Shown here: positions 32,914 to 42,064 of the stretch, piece after piece
How the letters are laid out: each line of letters opens with the position of its first letter
Numbering within the stretch: position 1 is the stretch's first letter
Assembly: GCA_036154955.1 (NCBI GenBank)
Contig: JAYZWL010000067.1
Span: 1-64,000, forward strand
Direction: 5' to 3'
DNA length: 64,000 nt
Source of the DNA: Albimonas sp036154955
GTDB taxonomy: Bacteria; Pseudomonadota; Alphaproteobacteria; Rhodobacterales; Rhodobacteraceae
The notes under the pieces: generated by a model
The model's database searches: none
Seen by the model: the letters and a program-made list of their open reading frames with translations, nothing else
What the model was told of the DNA's origin: nothing
Translations under genes and position numbers: made by a program

Positions 32914-32926
32914 GGAGCACTGACCC

Positions 32927-33532
32927 ATGGAAGTGGTTCTTCTGGAACGCGTCGAGAAGCTCGGCCAGATGGGCGACGTGGTCAACGTCAAGCCCGGTTT
33001 CGCGCGCAATTTCCTTCTGCCCCAGGGCAAGGCCCTCCGCGCCACGAAGGGCAACATCGCCCGCTTCGAGGCCGAGCGCGCGCAGCTCGAAGCCCGCAAC
33101 CTCGAGCTGAAGGCGGAGGCCCAGGCCGTCGCCGACAAGCTTGACGGCCAGAGCTTCGTCATCATCCGGTCGGCGTCCGACATGGGCGCCCTCTACGGCT
33201 CCGTGACCCCCCGCGACGTGGCCGAGGCCGCGACTGAGGGCGGGTTCACCGTCGACAAGCGGCAGGTCTCGCTCGACAAGCCGGTGAAGGAGCTGGGCAT
33301 CCACGACATCCGCGTCGTGCTGCACCCCGAGGTGACGGCGACCATCGCCGTCAATGTCGCCCGCTCGACCGAAGAGGCCGAACTGCAGGCCTCCGGCAAG
33401 TCGATCCAGGACGCCCGCGCCGAAGAGGACGCGGCGGCCGAGTTCGACATCCAGGAGCTGTTCGAGGACGACGAGGAGGGCGAAGGCCTTCTCTCCGACC
33501 CGCGCGGCGACGAGGACGAAGACCTCCGTTGA
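32927..33532 (+). CDS. rplI: 50S ribosomal protein L9 with acidic C-terminal extension
   Basis: A 201-residue L9, about 50 residues longer than the E. coli protein. The N-domain (MEVVLLERVEKLGQMGDVVNVK), the long linker helix and the C-domain (about 75-150) are intact. The extension (about 155-201) is very acidic (DDEEGEGLLSD, GDEDEDLR). It is the last gene of rpsF-rpsR-rplI and is followed by a strong terminator. Confidence 0.97.
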   Translation: MEVVLLERVEKLGQMGDVVNVKPGFARNFLLPQGKALRATKGNIARFEAERAQLEARNLELKAEAQAVADKLDGQSFVIIRSASDMGALYGSVTPRDVAEAATEGGFTVDKRQVSLDKPVKELGIHDIRVVLHPEVTATIAVNVARSTEEAELQASGKSIQDARAEEDAAAEFDIQELFEDDEEGEGLLSDPRGDEDEDLR

Positions 33533-33570
33533 TCGCCATCCGCTTCGGCGGATCCTGCGAGACGGACAGG

Positions 33571-33604
33571 AAACGGCCGCGGCGCAAGCCGCGGCCGTTT
33601 TCGT
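33571..33604 (+). terminator. Intrinsic terminator after rplI
   Basis: AAACGGCCGCGGC and its exact complement form a 13-bp stem with a stable GCAA tetraloop, then TTTTCGTTT. It ends the rpsF-rpsR-rplI transcript. Confidence 0.93.
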
Positions 33605-33680
33605 TTGACCCGCGCCGGCCGCGGTTGCCTGCATCTCTCCAGGGCGCTTCTTCCAGGGCCCCCGCGACGCCATCGGCGCC

Positions 33681-34112
33681 GTGGCCGGCGCGCTGCTGAT
33701 GGCGCTGGTCCCCCTCGCCGCGCTGGACGACCCGACCGCGGACGACATGGTGACCGACGACTATTCCTGCGCCATCGACGCCTATGTTTCAGGTCCCCTG
33801 GCCCAGATCCGCGCGGACGCGCTCGACGACATCGTCGGTCCCGGCGCCGCCTATGCGGACGATGGGCCCGAAGTCTGGATGCGCCGCCAGCTCTGCCTGC
33901 GCGTCGCGGGTTTCGACCCCGGCGCCATCGACGGCATCCGCGGCCCGGCCACACAGGCTGCGGAACAGGCCTACGCCGCCGCGCATGGCGGCGTGCAGGT
34001 GGACTGGAAAAGCCGCAACTTCGCCGCGCATACCCCCGGAAAGGCGCAGGAAAAGCTGCGCGAGGCCGCGGCCGCTTCGTCCGCGTGGACCCGGCGCCGC
34101 GGACGCGCCTGA
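33681..34112 (+). CDS. Small exported protein with a peptidoglycan-binding-like end
   Basis: A 143-residue protein from GTG 33681, the only usable start after an in-frame stop at 33606. The first 17 residues are hydrophobic (AGALLMALVPLAAL) and look like a signal peptide. The region LCLRVAGFDPGAIDGIRGPAT (about 71-91) resembles the start of a PG_binding_1 domain, in which D-G-x-x-G-P-x-T is typical. The rest is not recognised. It lies 48 bases before a MarR gene. Confidence 0.6.
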   Translation: MAGALLMALVPLAALDDPTADDMVTDDYSCAIDAYVSGPLAQIRADALDDIVGPGAAYADDGPEVWMRRQLCLRVAGFDPGAIDGIRGPATQAAEQAYAAAHGGVQVDWKSRNFAAHTPGKAQEKLREAAAASSAWTRRRGRA

Positions 34113-34159
34113 TCGCCCCGACGCTTGCGCGCCGCGACCCGCCGCGCTACCGCCAATCC

Positions 34160-34600
34160 ATGTCCGCCGCTCCCGACCCCGCCGAACTCGACGCGCTCGC
34201 CACCTGCCTGGTGCTCAACACCGTGCGCGCCGCCAGGGCGCTGACCCGCCGCTACGACGCCCGCCTCGCGCCCCATGGCGTCACCGTCGCCCAGTTCGCC
34301 GCGCTGGGCGCCCTGCGCGCCTCTCCCGGCGGCACCGTCTCGGAACTCGCCGAGCGGTCCGCGACCGACCGTTCCACCCTCTCTCGCAATCTCGACCTGA
34401 TGGCGCGCCGCGGCTGGGTCGCCAAGCGGCCCGGCGTCCGCGGCAACGCCCTGACCTGCGACCTCACGCCGGAAGGCGAGGCCCTGCTCGACCGCCTGGT
34501 TCCCCTCTGGCGCGAAGCGCAGGAAGAGATGCGCGCCCATCTCGCCGGCCATGACGCCGACGCCTATCTCGCCATGCTCCGCCGAATGACCGAGATCTGA
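34160..34600 (+). CDS. MarR-family transcriptional regulator
   Basis: A 146-residue MarR protein. The winged helix-turn-helix spans about 40-100 with VTVAQFAALGALRA, VSELAERSATDRSTLSRNLDLM (recognition helix) and the wing VRGNALTCDLTPEG. Dimer helices are at both ends. A 31-base palindrome lies between it and the next gene at 34679, so it probably represses that gene and perhaps itself. The effector is not known. Confidence 0.93.
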   Translation: MSAAPDPAELDALATCLVLNTVRAARALTRRYDARLAPHGVTVAQFAALGALRASPGGTVSELAERSATDRSTLSRNLDLMARRGWVAKRPGVRGNALTCDLTPEGEALLDRLVPLWREAQEEMRAHLAGHDADAYLAMLRRMTEI

Positions 34601-34619
34601 GGCCCGCGGCCGCCCGTCA

Positions 34620-34648
34620 TTGCCTTCGCCTCGCTTGATGCATATACA
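34620..34648 (+). promoter_or_regulatory. Promoter match for the MarR-linked ketoacyl synthase
   Basis: TTGCCT (34620-34625), 17 bases, TATACA (34643-34648). The -10 box is inside the palindrome at 34635-34665, so a bound repressor would block RNA polymerase. Confidence 0.5.
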
Positions 34649-34665
34649 CCGTGCATATGCATCAA
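34635..34665. promoter_or_regulatory. Palindromic operator, probable MarR binding site
   Basis: Arms TTGATGCATAT and ATATGCATCAA are exact complements with a 9-base centre that pairs in three further positions. It is by far the most AT-rich and symmetric piece of this region. It begins 35 bases after the MarR gene and ends 13 bases before ATG 34679. Confidence 0.85.
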
Positions 34666-34678
34666 TTCGGAGGCCCCG

Positions 34679-35968
34679 ATGCCCGCACCCGATTCCGCCC
34701 GGACCGACCCCATCGTCGTCACCGGCATGGGCGCCGTCTCGCCGCTTGGCGTCGGCGTCGGCGCCAACTGGCAGGCGCTTCTCGACGGTCGCTCCGGCGT
34801 GACGGCGAACGACCGCTTCGACGTCTCCGACTACGCATGCCGGATCGCGGGTCTGGTCCCGCCCCGCGCCGCCGGCCCGCATGGGTTCGAGCCGACGGAG
34901 CACGCCGACAGCCGTGAGCTGCGCAAGATGGACCTGTTCATCCTCTACGCGCTCGCCGCGACCGACGAGGCGCTGGCCCAGGCCGGATGGGCCCCCACCG
35001 ACGCGCCCGCCCTCTCCCGCACCGCCACCATCATCGCCACCGGCGTCGGCGGGGTGCCGGCGATCACCGCGGCGGTGAACACCATCGCCGCCCGCGGACC
35101 GCGCCGGCTCTCGCCCTTCGTGGTGCCGTCCTTCCTGCCGAATCTCGCCGCCGGCCAGGTGTCCATCCGCCACGGCTTCACCGGCCCCCTTGGCGCCCCC
35201 ACCACGGCCTGCGCCGCCTCAGCCCAGGCCATCGGCGACGGCATGCGCATGATCCTGACCGGCGAGGTCGACGTGGCGGTCTGCGGCGGAACCGACGCCT
35301 GCGTCGACCCGATCTCCATCGGCGGCTTCTCCGCCGCCCGGGCGCTCGCCACCGGGTTCAACAACCGGCCCGAGGCCGCCTCCCGACCCTTCGATCGCGC
35401 GCATGAGGGATTCGTCCTCTCCGAGGGCGCCGCCACCCTGGTCATCGAGCGCCTGAGCCACGCCGAAGCCCGCGGCGCCACCCCGCTCGCCTGGCTCACC
35501 GGCTACGGCACCACCGCCGACGCCCACCACGTCACCGCAGGGCACGAGGACGGTCGCGGCGGCCGCGCGGCGATGGAGAGGGCGCTGACCATGGCCGGCC
35601 GCGGGCCCGGGGACATCGACTACGTCAACGCCCATTCCACCTCGACCCCGGTGGGCGACGCCGCGGAACTGGCCGGGCTCACCGCCCTTCTCGGCGCCCG
35701 CGGCCGGGATCTCACCATCACCTCCACCAAGTCCGCCACCGGCCACATGCTCGGCGCCGCCGGCGCCATCGAGGCGGTTTTCACCGTCCAGGCTTTGCGC
35801 GAAGGCGTGGTCCCTCGCGCCCTGAACCTCGAAGACCCGATGCCCGAGGCCGCGATCTTCGATCTCGCCGCCGACGCCCATGTCCGCCGCCCCCTGCGCG
35901 CGGCGATCTCCAACGGCTTCGGATTCGGCGGAGTCAACGCCTCGCTGCTGTTCGAGAAGGCGGCGTGA
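34679..35968 (+). CDS. Second beta-ketoacyl-ACP synthase II-like enzyme
   Basis: A 429-residue KAS of the FabF type. The catalytic Cys is in TACAASAQAIG, the first His in VNAHSTSTPVG and the second in SATGHMLGAAG; the end NGFGFGGVNASL is present. In the His motif, Ser replaces the near-constant Gly, unlike fabF at 28484. It lies alone under a MarR operator, not in a fab operon. A special role in making an unusual fatty acid or in adjusting membrane lipids is possible, but the substrate is unknown. Confidence 0.9.
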   Translation: MPAPDSARTDPIVVTGMGAVSPLGVGVGANWQALLDGRSGVTANDRFDVSDYACRIAGLVPPRAAGPHGFEPTEHADSRELRKMDLFILYALAATDEALAQAGWAPTDAPALSRTATIIATGVGGVPAITAAVNTIAARGPRRLSPFVVPSFLPNLAAGQVSIRHGFTGPLGAPTTACAASAQAIGDGMRMILTGEVDVAVCGGTDACVDPISIGGFSAARALATGFNNRPEAASRPFDRAHEGFVLSEGAATLVIERLSHAEARGATPLAWLTGYGTTADAHHVTAGHEDGRGGRAAMERALTMAGRGPGDIDYVNAHSTSTPVGDAAELAGLTALLGARGRDLTITSTKSATGHMLGAAGAIEAVFTVQALREGVVPRALNLEDPMPEAAIFDLAADAHVRRPLRAAISNGFGFGGVNASLLFEKAA

Positions 35969-36035
35969 GACGGGTGTCTCACCCCCGATCTTAACCCCAT
36001 GAAAACCGCGGGCGCCCGATGACGGGGCGTCCGCC

Positions 36036-36767
36036 ATGACCGCGCCCGCCTCGCCCCTCTCCGCCGCATCCGGCCGCGCCGCCGCCTCCCGCGCCGCGCT
36101 GATCGCCGCCGCGCGCCGGCTCCACGCCGAAGGCCGCACGCCCAGCGTGACCGAGGCCGCCCGCGCCGCCGGCCTGTCCCGAGCCACCGCCTATCGCCAG
36201 TTCCCCTCGCCGGAGCTGCTGGCCGAAGCCGCGGCGACCGACCCCGAAGGCGCGCCCATCCCCGACATTCTCGCCGGCCTGACCCGCCCCCGCGACCGGG
36301 CGCTCGCCGTCTGCGACTGGCGTCTCGCCCTCGCCGTCCGGGCGCCGGAGGCGACGCGCCGCCACCTCGCCCTTCGCCAGCAGGCCCGGTTGAGAGACGC
36401 CGCCGCCTCCGCGCCCTGTCCCAGCCCGCGGGCGGAAGCGGCGTTCCGCGCCGCCCTCGTCCCGATCCTGCATCGCCTGCCGGCGGACCACACGGAAGAC
36501 CTGATCCGCGCCCTCCTCGCCCTCACCGGGCCGGAGGCGATGGTCGCCGCCTTCGACCGGGGCGTATCGCCGGAACTCGCCGCACGCGCCGCCCGTCGCG
36601 CGCTCGTCGCCCTGGTCGACGCGGCGGCGGCCGCCGCCCGGCCCTCCCGGCCGGTCGCGCCCCCCGCCGCGGATCCCGCGCGGCCGCAACGAACCGGGCC
36701 GCGCGCCGTCCCCGGCGCGCGGCCCCCGATCTCCGCCGAAGCGGCCCCGGTCAGCCCGGCTGCTTGA
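36036..36767 (+). CDS. TetR-family transcriptional regulator
   Basis: A 243-residue protein. The N-terminal helix-turn-helix (about 17-60) has ALIAAARRLHAEGRTPSVTE and AGLSRATAYRQFPS. The ligand-binding half is Ala/Arg rich, and the last 40 residues are low-complexity Pro/Ala. Its 3' end overlaps the convergent peroxiredoxin gene by 17 bases. Target genes are not clear. Confidence 0.85.
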   Translation: MTAPASPLSAASGRAAASRAALIAAARRLHAEGRTPSVTEAARAAGLSRATAYRQFPSPELLAEAAATDPEGAPIPDILAGLTRPRDRALAVCDWRLALAVRAPEATRRHLALRQQARLRDAAASAPCPSPRAEAAFRAALVPILHRLPADHTEDLIRALLALTGPEAMVAAFDRGVSPELAARAARRALVALVDAAAAAARPSRPVAPPAADPARPQRTGPRAVPGARPPISAEAAPVSPAA

Positions 36768-37407
36768 CCATGCGCAGATAGGGCAGCTTGCGCTCGAACG
36801 ACCCATGCTGCGCCTCCGCATCCGCGTCCGACACCGCCGGAACCACGATCACGTCCTCGCCCTGCGCCCAGTTCGCCGGCGTCGCCACCTTGTGACCCAT
36901 GGTCAGCTGCAGCGAATCCAGCACCCGCAGCAACTCGTTGAAGTTCCGCCCCGTGGTCATCGGGTAGGCCATCTGCATCTTGATCTTCTTGTCCGGCCCG
37001 ATCACGAACACCGTGCGCACCGTGGCGTTGTCCGCCGCCGTCCGCCCTTCGGAGCTCGTGCCCGCATCCGCCGGCAGCATCCCGAACGCCTTGGCCACCG
37101 CCAGCGTCTCGTCGCCGATCATCGGATAGCTCACGTCGTTGCCGGTGGCCGTGGCGATGTCCGCCTTCCACTTCACATGGCTCTCAACCGGGTCGACGCT
37201 GATCCCGATGATCTTGCAGTTCCGCTTGGCGAATTCCGGCGCCAGCCCCGCCATCGTCCCCAGCTCGGTCGTGCAGACCGGCGTGAAGTCCTTGGGATGG
37301 CTGAACAGAATCGCCCAGCCGTCGCCGATCCAGTCGTGGAACTTGATCGGCCCCTCGGTGGTCTCCGCCTCGAAATCCGGCGCCGTGTCGTTGATCCGCA
37401 AAGTCAT
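36751..37407 (-). CDS. 1-Cys peroxiredoxin (Prdx6 type)
   Basis: A 218-residue peroxidase. The peroxidatic Cys is C45 in FTPVCTTELGTMA. The long C-terminal domain from about residue 160 (MGHKVATPANW, YLRMVKQPG) is that of the Prdx6 class. It reduces hydroperoxides in the cytoplasm. It is divergent from dnaB and convergent with the TetR gene. Which reductant it uses cannot be seen. Confidence 0.94.
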   Translation of the reverse strand: MTLRINDTAPDFEAETTEGPIKFHDWIGDGWAILFSHPKDFTPVCTTELGTMAGLAPEFAKRNCKIIGISVDPVESHVKWKADIATATGNDVSYPMIGDETLAVAKAFGMLPADAGTSSEGRTAADNATVRTVFVIGPDKKIKMQMAYPMTTGRNFNELLRVLDSLQLTMGHKVATPANWAQGEDVIVVPAVSDADAEAQHGSFERKLPYLRMVKQPG

Positions 37408-37555
37408 CGCCCGCTCCCTGGCTGCGCATGTCTGGGTCGCGTGGTAACATGTGCCCGGCCCCGCGCAAGCGCAACCGCGCCCCTGCCGTCACGCCCCTCT
37501 TGCCGGGGCGCCCGGATTCGGGTGTAGGCACCGGACGACCCGCTAGGAGATCCAG

Positions 37556-39076
37556 ATGGACGACGGCCCGCCTCCCCCCGCCCTGCCCGAGGAGGCTCCC
37601 GGAACCGCGCTCGCCGCGACCACGCCGCCCGCCCTCCCCTCGAACATCGAGGCGGAGCAGGCGCTGCTGGGCGCCATCCTGGTCAACAACGAGGTCTATG
37701 ACCGGGTCGCGAGCTTCCTGACCGCCGACCATTTCTACGACCCGGTCCACGCCCGGATCTTCGCCACCGCCGCGCGGCGCATCCAGAAGAACTTCCAGGC
37801 CAACGCCGTCACCCTCAAGACCTTCCTGGAGGACGACGAGGGCCTGAAGGAGCTGGGCGGCGCCGCCTATCTGGCGCGCCTCGCCGCCGCCGCCATCTCG
37901 ATCTATTCCGCCAAGGACTACGCGCAGGCGATCTATGACCTCGCCATCCGCCGCGACCTGATGCGGATCGGGATGGAGATCCGGGAGCGCGCCCAGGCCG
38001 CCGACGCCGACGCCGAACCCGCCGACCAGATCGTGGAGGCGGAGCAGAGCCTCTATTCCCTGGCCGAGAAAGGCCGCTCCGACGGCGGCTTCCGCTCGTT
38101 CCTGTCCGCCGCGACCGAGGCGATCGAGGTCGCCAACGCCGCCTATCAGCGCGACGGCGGGCTCGCCGGCATCTCCACCGGGCTCGTGGACCTCGACCGC
38201 CGGCTCGGCGGCCTGCATCCGTCCGACCTCCTGATCCTCGCCGGCCGCCCCTCCATGGGCAAGACCTCGCTCGCCACCAACATCGCCTTCAACATCGCCA
38301 AGGCCTACCGGGAGGGCGAACGCCCCGACGGCACCTTCGGCGCGATCAACGGCGGCAAGGTCGGCTTCTTCTCGCTGGAAATGTCCGCCGAGCAGCTCGC
38401 CACCCGCATCCTCTCCGAACAGTCCCGCGTGCCGTCCGAGCAGATCCGCCGCGGCGACATGGAGGAGGAGGAGTTCCGCCGCTTCGTCGAAGCCGCGCAG
38501 GAGCTTGAGAAGATGCCGTTCTACATCGACGACACGCCGGCGCTTCCCATCTCCACTCTCGCCGCCCGCGCCCGGCGGCTGAAGCGCCAGCACGGGCTCG
38601 ACGCGCTGTTCATCGACTACCTCCAGCTCGTGCGCGGCGCCGGACGCACCGACAACCGCGTCAACGAAATCGCCGAGATCTCCATGGGCCTCAAGGCCGT
38701 GGCGAAGGAACTCAACATCCCGGTCATCGCCCTCTCCCAGCTGTCCCGCCAGGTGGAGAGCCGGGAGGACAAGCGGCCGCAGCTTTCCGACCTTCGGGAA
38801 TCGGGCTCCATCGAACAGGATGCCGACGTGGTGATGTTCGTGTTCCGCGAGGAATACTACAAGGAACGCGAGAAGCCCTCCGAAACCGATGTGGAGGCCA
38901 CGATGAGGTGGCAGGAGATCATGGAGACCGTGCGCGGCAAGGCCGAAGTCATCATCGGCAAGCAACGTCACGGCCCCATCGGCTCCGTGGAACTGGCCTT
39001 CGAGGGCCGCTTCACCCGCTTCGGCGACCTCGCCCGCGACGCCTACGCCCAGGTCGGACGCGACGACGCATTCTGA
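37556..39076 (+). CDS. dnaB: Replicative DNA helicase
   Basis: A 506-residue DnaB. The N-terminal domain has NIEAEQALLGAILVNNEVYD (30-49), and the ATPase domain has Walker A GRPSMGKT (230-237), FIDYLQLV and the DLRESGSIEQDADVV end motif. The enzyme unwinds DNA at the replication fork. No intein is present. alr follows after 20 bases, an arrangement that is common in proteobacteria. Confidence 0.98.
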   Translation: MDDGPPPPALPEEAPGTALAATTPPALPSNIEAEQALLGAILVNNEVYDRVASFLTADHFYDPVHARIFATAARRIQKNFQANAVTLKTFLEDDEGLKELGGAAYLARLAAAAISIYSAKDYAQAIYDLAIRRDLMRIGMEIRERAQAADADAEPADQIVEAEQSLYSLAEKGRSDGGFRSFLSAATEAIEVANAAYQRDGGLAGISTGLVDLDRRLGGLHPSDLLILAGRPSMGKTSLATNIAFNIAKAYREGERPDGTFGAINGGKVGFFSLEMSAEQLATRILSEQSRVPSEQIRRGDMEEEEFRRFVEAAQELEKMPFYIDDTPALPISTLAARARRLKRQHGLDALFIDYLQLVRGAGRTDNRVNEIAEISMGLKAVAKELNIPVIALSQLSRQVESREDKRPQLSDLRESGSIEQDADVVMFVFREEYYKEREKPSETDVEATMRWQEIMETVRGKAEVIIGKQRHGPIGSVELAFEGRFTRFGDLARDAYAQVGRDDAF

Positions 39077-39096
39077 TCACGGCATCGAAGCTTCCC

Positions 39097-40212
39097 ATGA
39101 CCCTGACCGCGCCCGCCGCCCTTCCCGCAACGCCCGTCGCCGCCGGCTCGCGCGCGCAACTGACCATCCACCTCGGCGCCCTCGCCGACAACTGGCGCGC
39201 GCTGGCCGCGAAGGCCCCGACGGCGGAGGCCGCGGCGGTGGTCAAGGCCGACGCCTACGGAACCGGCCTCGCCCATGCCGCCCCCGCGCTCTTCGCCGCC
39301 GGCGCGCGCACCTTCTTCGTGGCCCAGGCCGGCGAAGGCGCGGCCCTGCGCGAGATCCTCGGACCCGGCCCCGCGATCTACGTCTTCAACGGCTTCATGC
39401 CGGAGGACGCGCCCGCCTTCCGCGGCACGGATCTGCGGCCGGTGCTGTCCTCGCCCTGGCAGGTCGCCGCCTGGCTGGCCGCGCGCGACGACATCCGCCC
39501 GAGCTCCGGACCCGGCCTGCATATCGAAAGCGGCATCAACCGGCTGGGCTTCACCGCCGCCGAACTCGACCGCCTGCGCGCCGACCCGCCGGAGGGGCTG
39601 GACCTGACGCTGGTCATGTCCCACCTCGCCAACGCCGACGAGCCCGAGAACTCGATGAACGCCCGGCAGCGCGGCGCCTTCGTGGGTCGGTCGGAACTCG
39701 CCGCCCGCATCGCGCCCAACGCCCGCCGCTCCCTCGCCGCCACCGGCGGCACGCTGCTGGGCGAGCCCTTCCATTTCGACCTGGTGCGCCCGGGCGTCGG
39801 CCTCTACGGCGGCGAACCCTTCGCGGAGGCCCGGCCCGTCGTCACCCTCCTCGCCCCCTTCCTGCAGGTGCGGGAGATCCCGGTTGGCGAGACCGTCGGC
39901 TACGGCGCCACCTGGACCGCCCGCCGGCCCAGCCGCATCGGCGTGCTGCCCGTCGGCTACGCGGACGGGCTGCACCGGCTCTCCACCGGGTTCGACGTCT
40001 ACGTGAACGGCCGCCCGGCCCCGGTGGCGGGCCGCGTGTCCATGGACATGATCACCGTCGACCTCACCGACCTGCCCGAGCCTTCGCCCGGCGACTTCGC
40101 CGAGATCCTCGGGCCGAACCAGTCCGTCGACCGCCTCGCCGCCGCCTCCGGCACGACGGGCTACGAGGTCCTGACCGGCCTCGGCCCCCGTTACCGCCGA
40201 TCCTACGCCTGA
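39097..40212 (+). CDS. alr: Alanine racemase
   Basis: A 371-residue PLP enzyme that makes D-alanine for the cell wall. The PLP Lys is K50 in VVKADAYGTG, the catalytic Tyr is in GETVGYGATW, and SMDMITVDLTDLP is typical. I chose ATG 39097; the open frame upstream overlaps dnaB and is a shadow. Confidence 0.96.
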   Translation: MTLTAPAALPATPVAAGSRAQLTIHLGALADNWRALAAKAPTAEAAAVVKADAYGTGLAHAAPALFAAGARTFFVAQAGEGAALREILGPGPAIYVFNGFMPEDAPAFRGTDLRPVLSSPWQVAAWLAARDDIRPSSGPGLHIESGINRLGFTAAELDRLRADPPEGLDLTLVMSHLANADEPENSMNARQRGAFVGRSELAARIAPNARRSLAATGGTLLGEPFHFDLVRPGVGLYGGEPFAEARPVVTLLAPFLQVREIPVGETVGYGATWTARRPSRIGVLPVGYADGLHRLSTGFDVYVNGRPAPVAGRVSMDMITVDLTDLPEPSPGDFAEILGPNQSVDRLAAASGTTGYEVLTGLGPRYRRSYA

Positions 40213-40425
40213 CGGTCAGCGACGCGCGCCGGGCTGCGCCGAAGCCGAGCCTGGGCGGGCCGGCGCGCCGCCGCCCGGACGCCCTTGGTTCCCGCGCCCG
40301 GCGCGGATATATCGGAACCCGCGTGCGAGATTGAACGAGAGCCCGATGCCCGACGCCCCCATCCCGCGACCGGCCGCCCCCGCCGCCCCTCGCCGAACCC
40401 TCCGAGCAGACGGACCGGCCCCCCG

Positions 40426-41220
40426 ATGATGGTTCTCTCCCCCATAGCCGCCTTCCTCGCGGCCATCGGCGCCACGGTGCTGGGCCTGTGCCGCGCCACC
40501 GGCGCGCTGACGCTGTTCGCGCTGTCGGGGGCGAGCCACGTGTTCCGTCCGCCCTGGTATCCGGCGGAATTCGGCCGTCAGTTGCTGCGCATCGGCTATT
40601 TCTCGCTGCCCGTGGTCGGCATGACCGCGCTGTTCACCGGCGGCGCGCTGGCGTTGCAGATCTATTCCGGCGGCGCCCGCTTCAACGCGGAATCCGTGGT
40701 GCCCTCCATCGTCGCCATCGGCATGGTGCGCGAACTGGGGCCGGTGCTCGGCGGGCTGATGGTGGCCGGCCGCGTGTCCGCCTCCGTGGCCGCGGAGCTC
40801 GGCACCATGCGGGTGACCGAGCAGATCGACGCGCTGACCACGCTGTCGACCAACCCGATGAAATACCTCGTGGCCCCGCGCCTGCTGGCCGCCACCGTCG
40901 CCATGCCGATCCTGGCCTTCATCGGCGACGTGATCGGCATCATGGGCGGGTTTCTCGTGGGCGTCGGAAGGCTGAACTTCTCGGCCTCGACCTATATCCG
41001 CAACACCGAGCAATACCTGACCACCGAGGACGTGATGTCCGGCCTGATCAAGGCCGCGGTGTTCGGCTTCATCATCGCGCTGATGGGCTGCTATCAGGGC
41101 TACAATTCCGGCCGCGGCGCCCAGGGCGTGGGCACGGCCACCACCAACGCCGTGGTCTCCGCCTCGATCCTGATCCTCGCCGCGAACTACATCCTGACCG
41201 AGGCGCTGTTCTCCGCATGA
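40426..41220 (+). CDS. mlaE: MlaE-type ABC transporter permease
   Basis: A 264-residue membrane protein with about five spans. The MlaE core has RELGPVLGGLMVAGRVSASVA followed by ELGTMRVTEQIDAL. It is the permease of a phospholipid or other lipid transporter of the MCE class. ATGATG at 40426 is the start. It overlaps mlaF by 4 bases. No MlaD, MlaC or MlaB gene is adjacent. Confidence 0.93.
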   Translation: MMVLSPIAAFLAAIGATVLGLCRATGALTLFALSGASHVFRPPWYPAEFGRQLLRIGYFSLPVVGMTALFTGGALALQIYSGGARFNAESVVPSIVAIGMVRELGPVLGGLMVAGRVSASVAAELGTMRVTEQIDALTTLSTNPMKYLVAPRLLAATVAMPILAFIGDVIGIMGGFLVGVGRLNFSASTYIRNTEQYLTTEDVMSGLIKAAVFGFIIALMGCYQGYNSGRGAQGVGTATTNAVVSASILILAANYILTEALFSA

Positions 41221-41987
41221 CCGACGCCGCCTCCCCGTCCCGCATCGCGCTTCGCGGCGTGCGCAAGTCCTTCGGCCCCAAGCATGTGCTGCGCGGCGTC
41301 GACCTCGACGTCGCCCGCGGCGAAAGCATGGTGATCATCGGCGGCTCCGGCACCGGCAAGTCGGTGACCCTGAAATGCGTGCTCGGCATCATCGAGCCCG
41401 ACGCCGGCGAGGTCCTGATCGACGGCGCCCGCGCCACCGCCCGCAACCGCGAAGAACTGCTGTCCCGCTTCGGCATGCTGTTCCAGGGCGGCGCGCTGTT
41501 CGACTCCATGACGGTGTGGGAGAACGTGGCCTTCCGCATGCGCCATGGCGCCCATCGCCGCCCCCGCGCCGAGGCCCGGGAGATCGCCATCGAGAAGCTG
41601 CGCCGCGTGGGTCTCACGCCCGAGACCGCCGACCTCTTCCCCGCCGAGCTGTCAGGCGGCATGCAGAAGCGCGTCGGCCTCGCCCGCGCCATCGCCACCG
41701 ATCCCGAGATCATCTTCTTCGACGAGCCCACGACCGGCCTCGACCCGATCATGTCCGGCGTGATCAACGACCTGATCCGCGAACTGGTCACCGATCTGGG
41801 CGCCACCGCGATGACCATCACCCACGACATGACCTCGGTGCGCGCCATCGCCGACCGGGTGGCGATGATCCATGAAGGGCTGATCCGCTGGCAGGGCCCG
41901 GTCGACGCGCTCGACGCCTCGGACGACCCCTACGTCACCCAGTTCATCCACGGCCGCGCCGAAGGCCCCATCGCCGCGATCCGCTGA
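41217..41987 (+). CDS. mlaF: MlaF-type ABC transporter ATP-binding protein
   Basis: A 256-residue ATPase. Walker A is GGSGTGKS (42-49), the signature LSGGMQKRVGLARAI, Walker B IIFFDEPTTGLDP, and the switch His in TITHDM. The ATG overlaps the mlaE stop (ATGA). It energises lipid movement with MlaE. A serralysin gene with its own promoter follows. Confidence 0.95.
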   Translation: MTDAASPSRIALRGVRKSFGPKHVLRGVDLDVARGESMVIIGGSGTGKSVTLKCVLGIIEPDAGEVLIDGARATARNREELLSRFGMLFQGGALFDSMTVWENVAFRMRHGAHRRPRAEAREIAIEKLRRVGLTPETADLFPAELSGGMQKRVGLARAIATDPEIIFFDEPTTGLDPIMSGVINDLIRELVTDLGATAMTITHDMTSVRAIADRVAMIHEGLIRWQGPVDALDASDDPYVTQFIHGRAEGPIAAIR

Positions 41988-41997
41988 ACGCGCTCCA

Positions 41998-42026
41998 TTG
42001 AACGGCCCGCGCAACCCCCCTAGATT
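41998..42026 (+). promoter_or_regulatory. Promoter match for the serralysin gene
   Basis: TTGAAC (41998-42003), 17-base spacer, TAGATT (42021-42026), four of six consensus bases each. It gives a leader of about 32 bases with a GGGAG ribosome site before ATG 42065, so the protease gene is transcribed apart from mlaEF. Confidence 0.55.
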
Positions 42027-42064
42027 TCGCGCAAATCACGGCGCTGCATCACAGGGAGCGTCAC

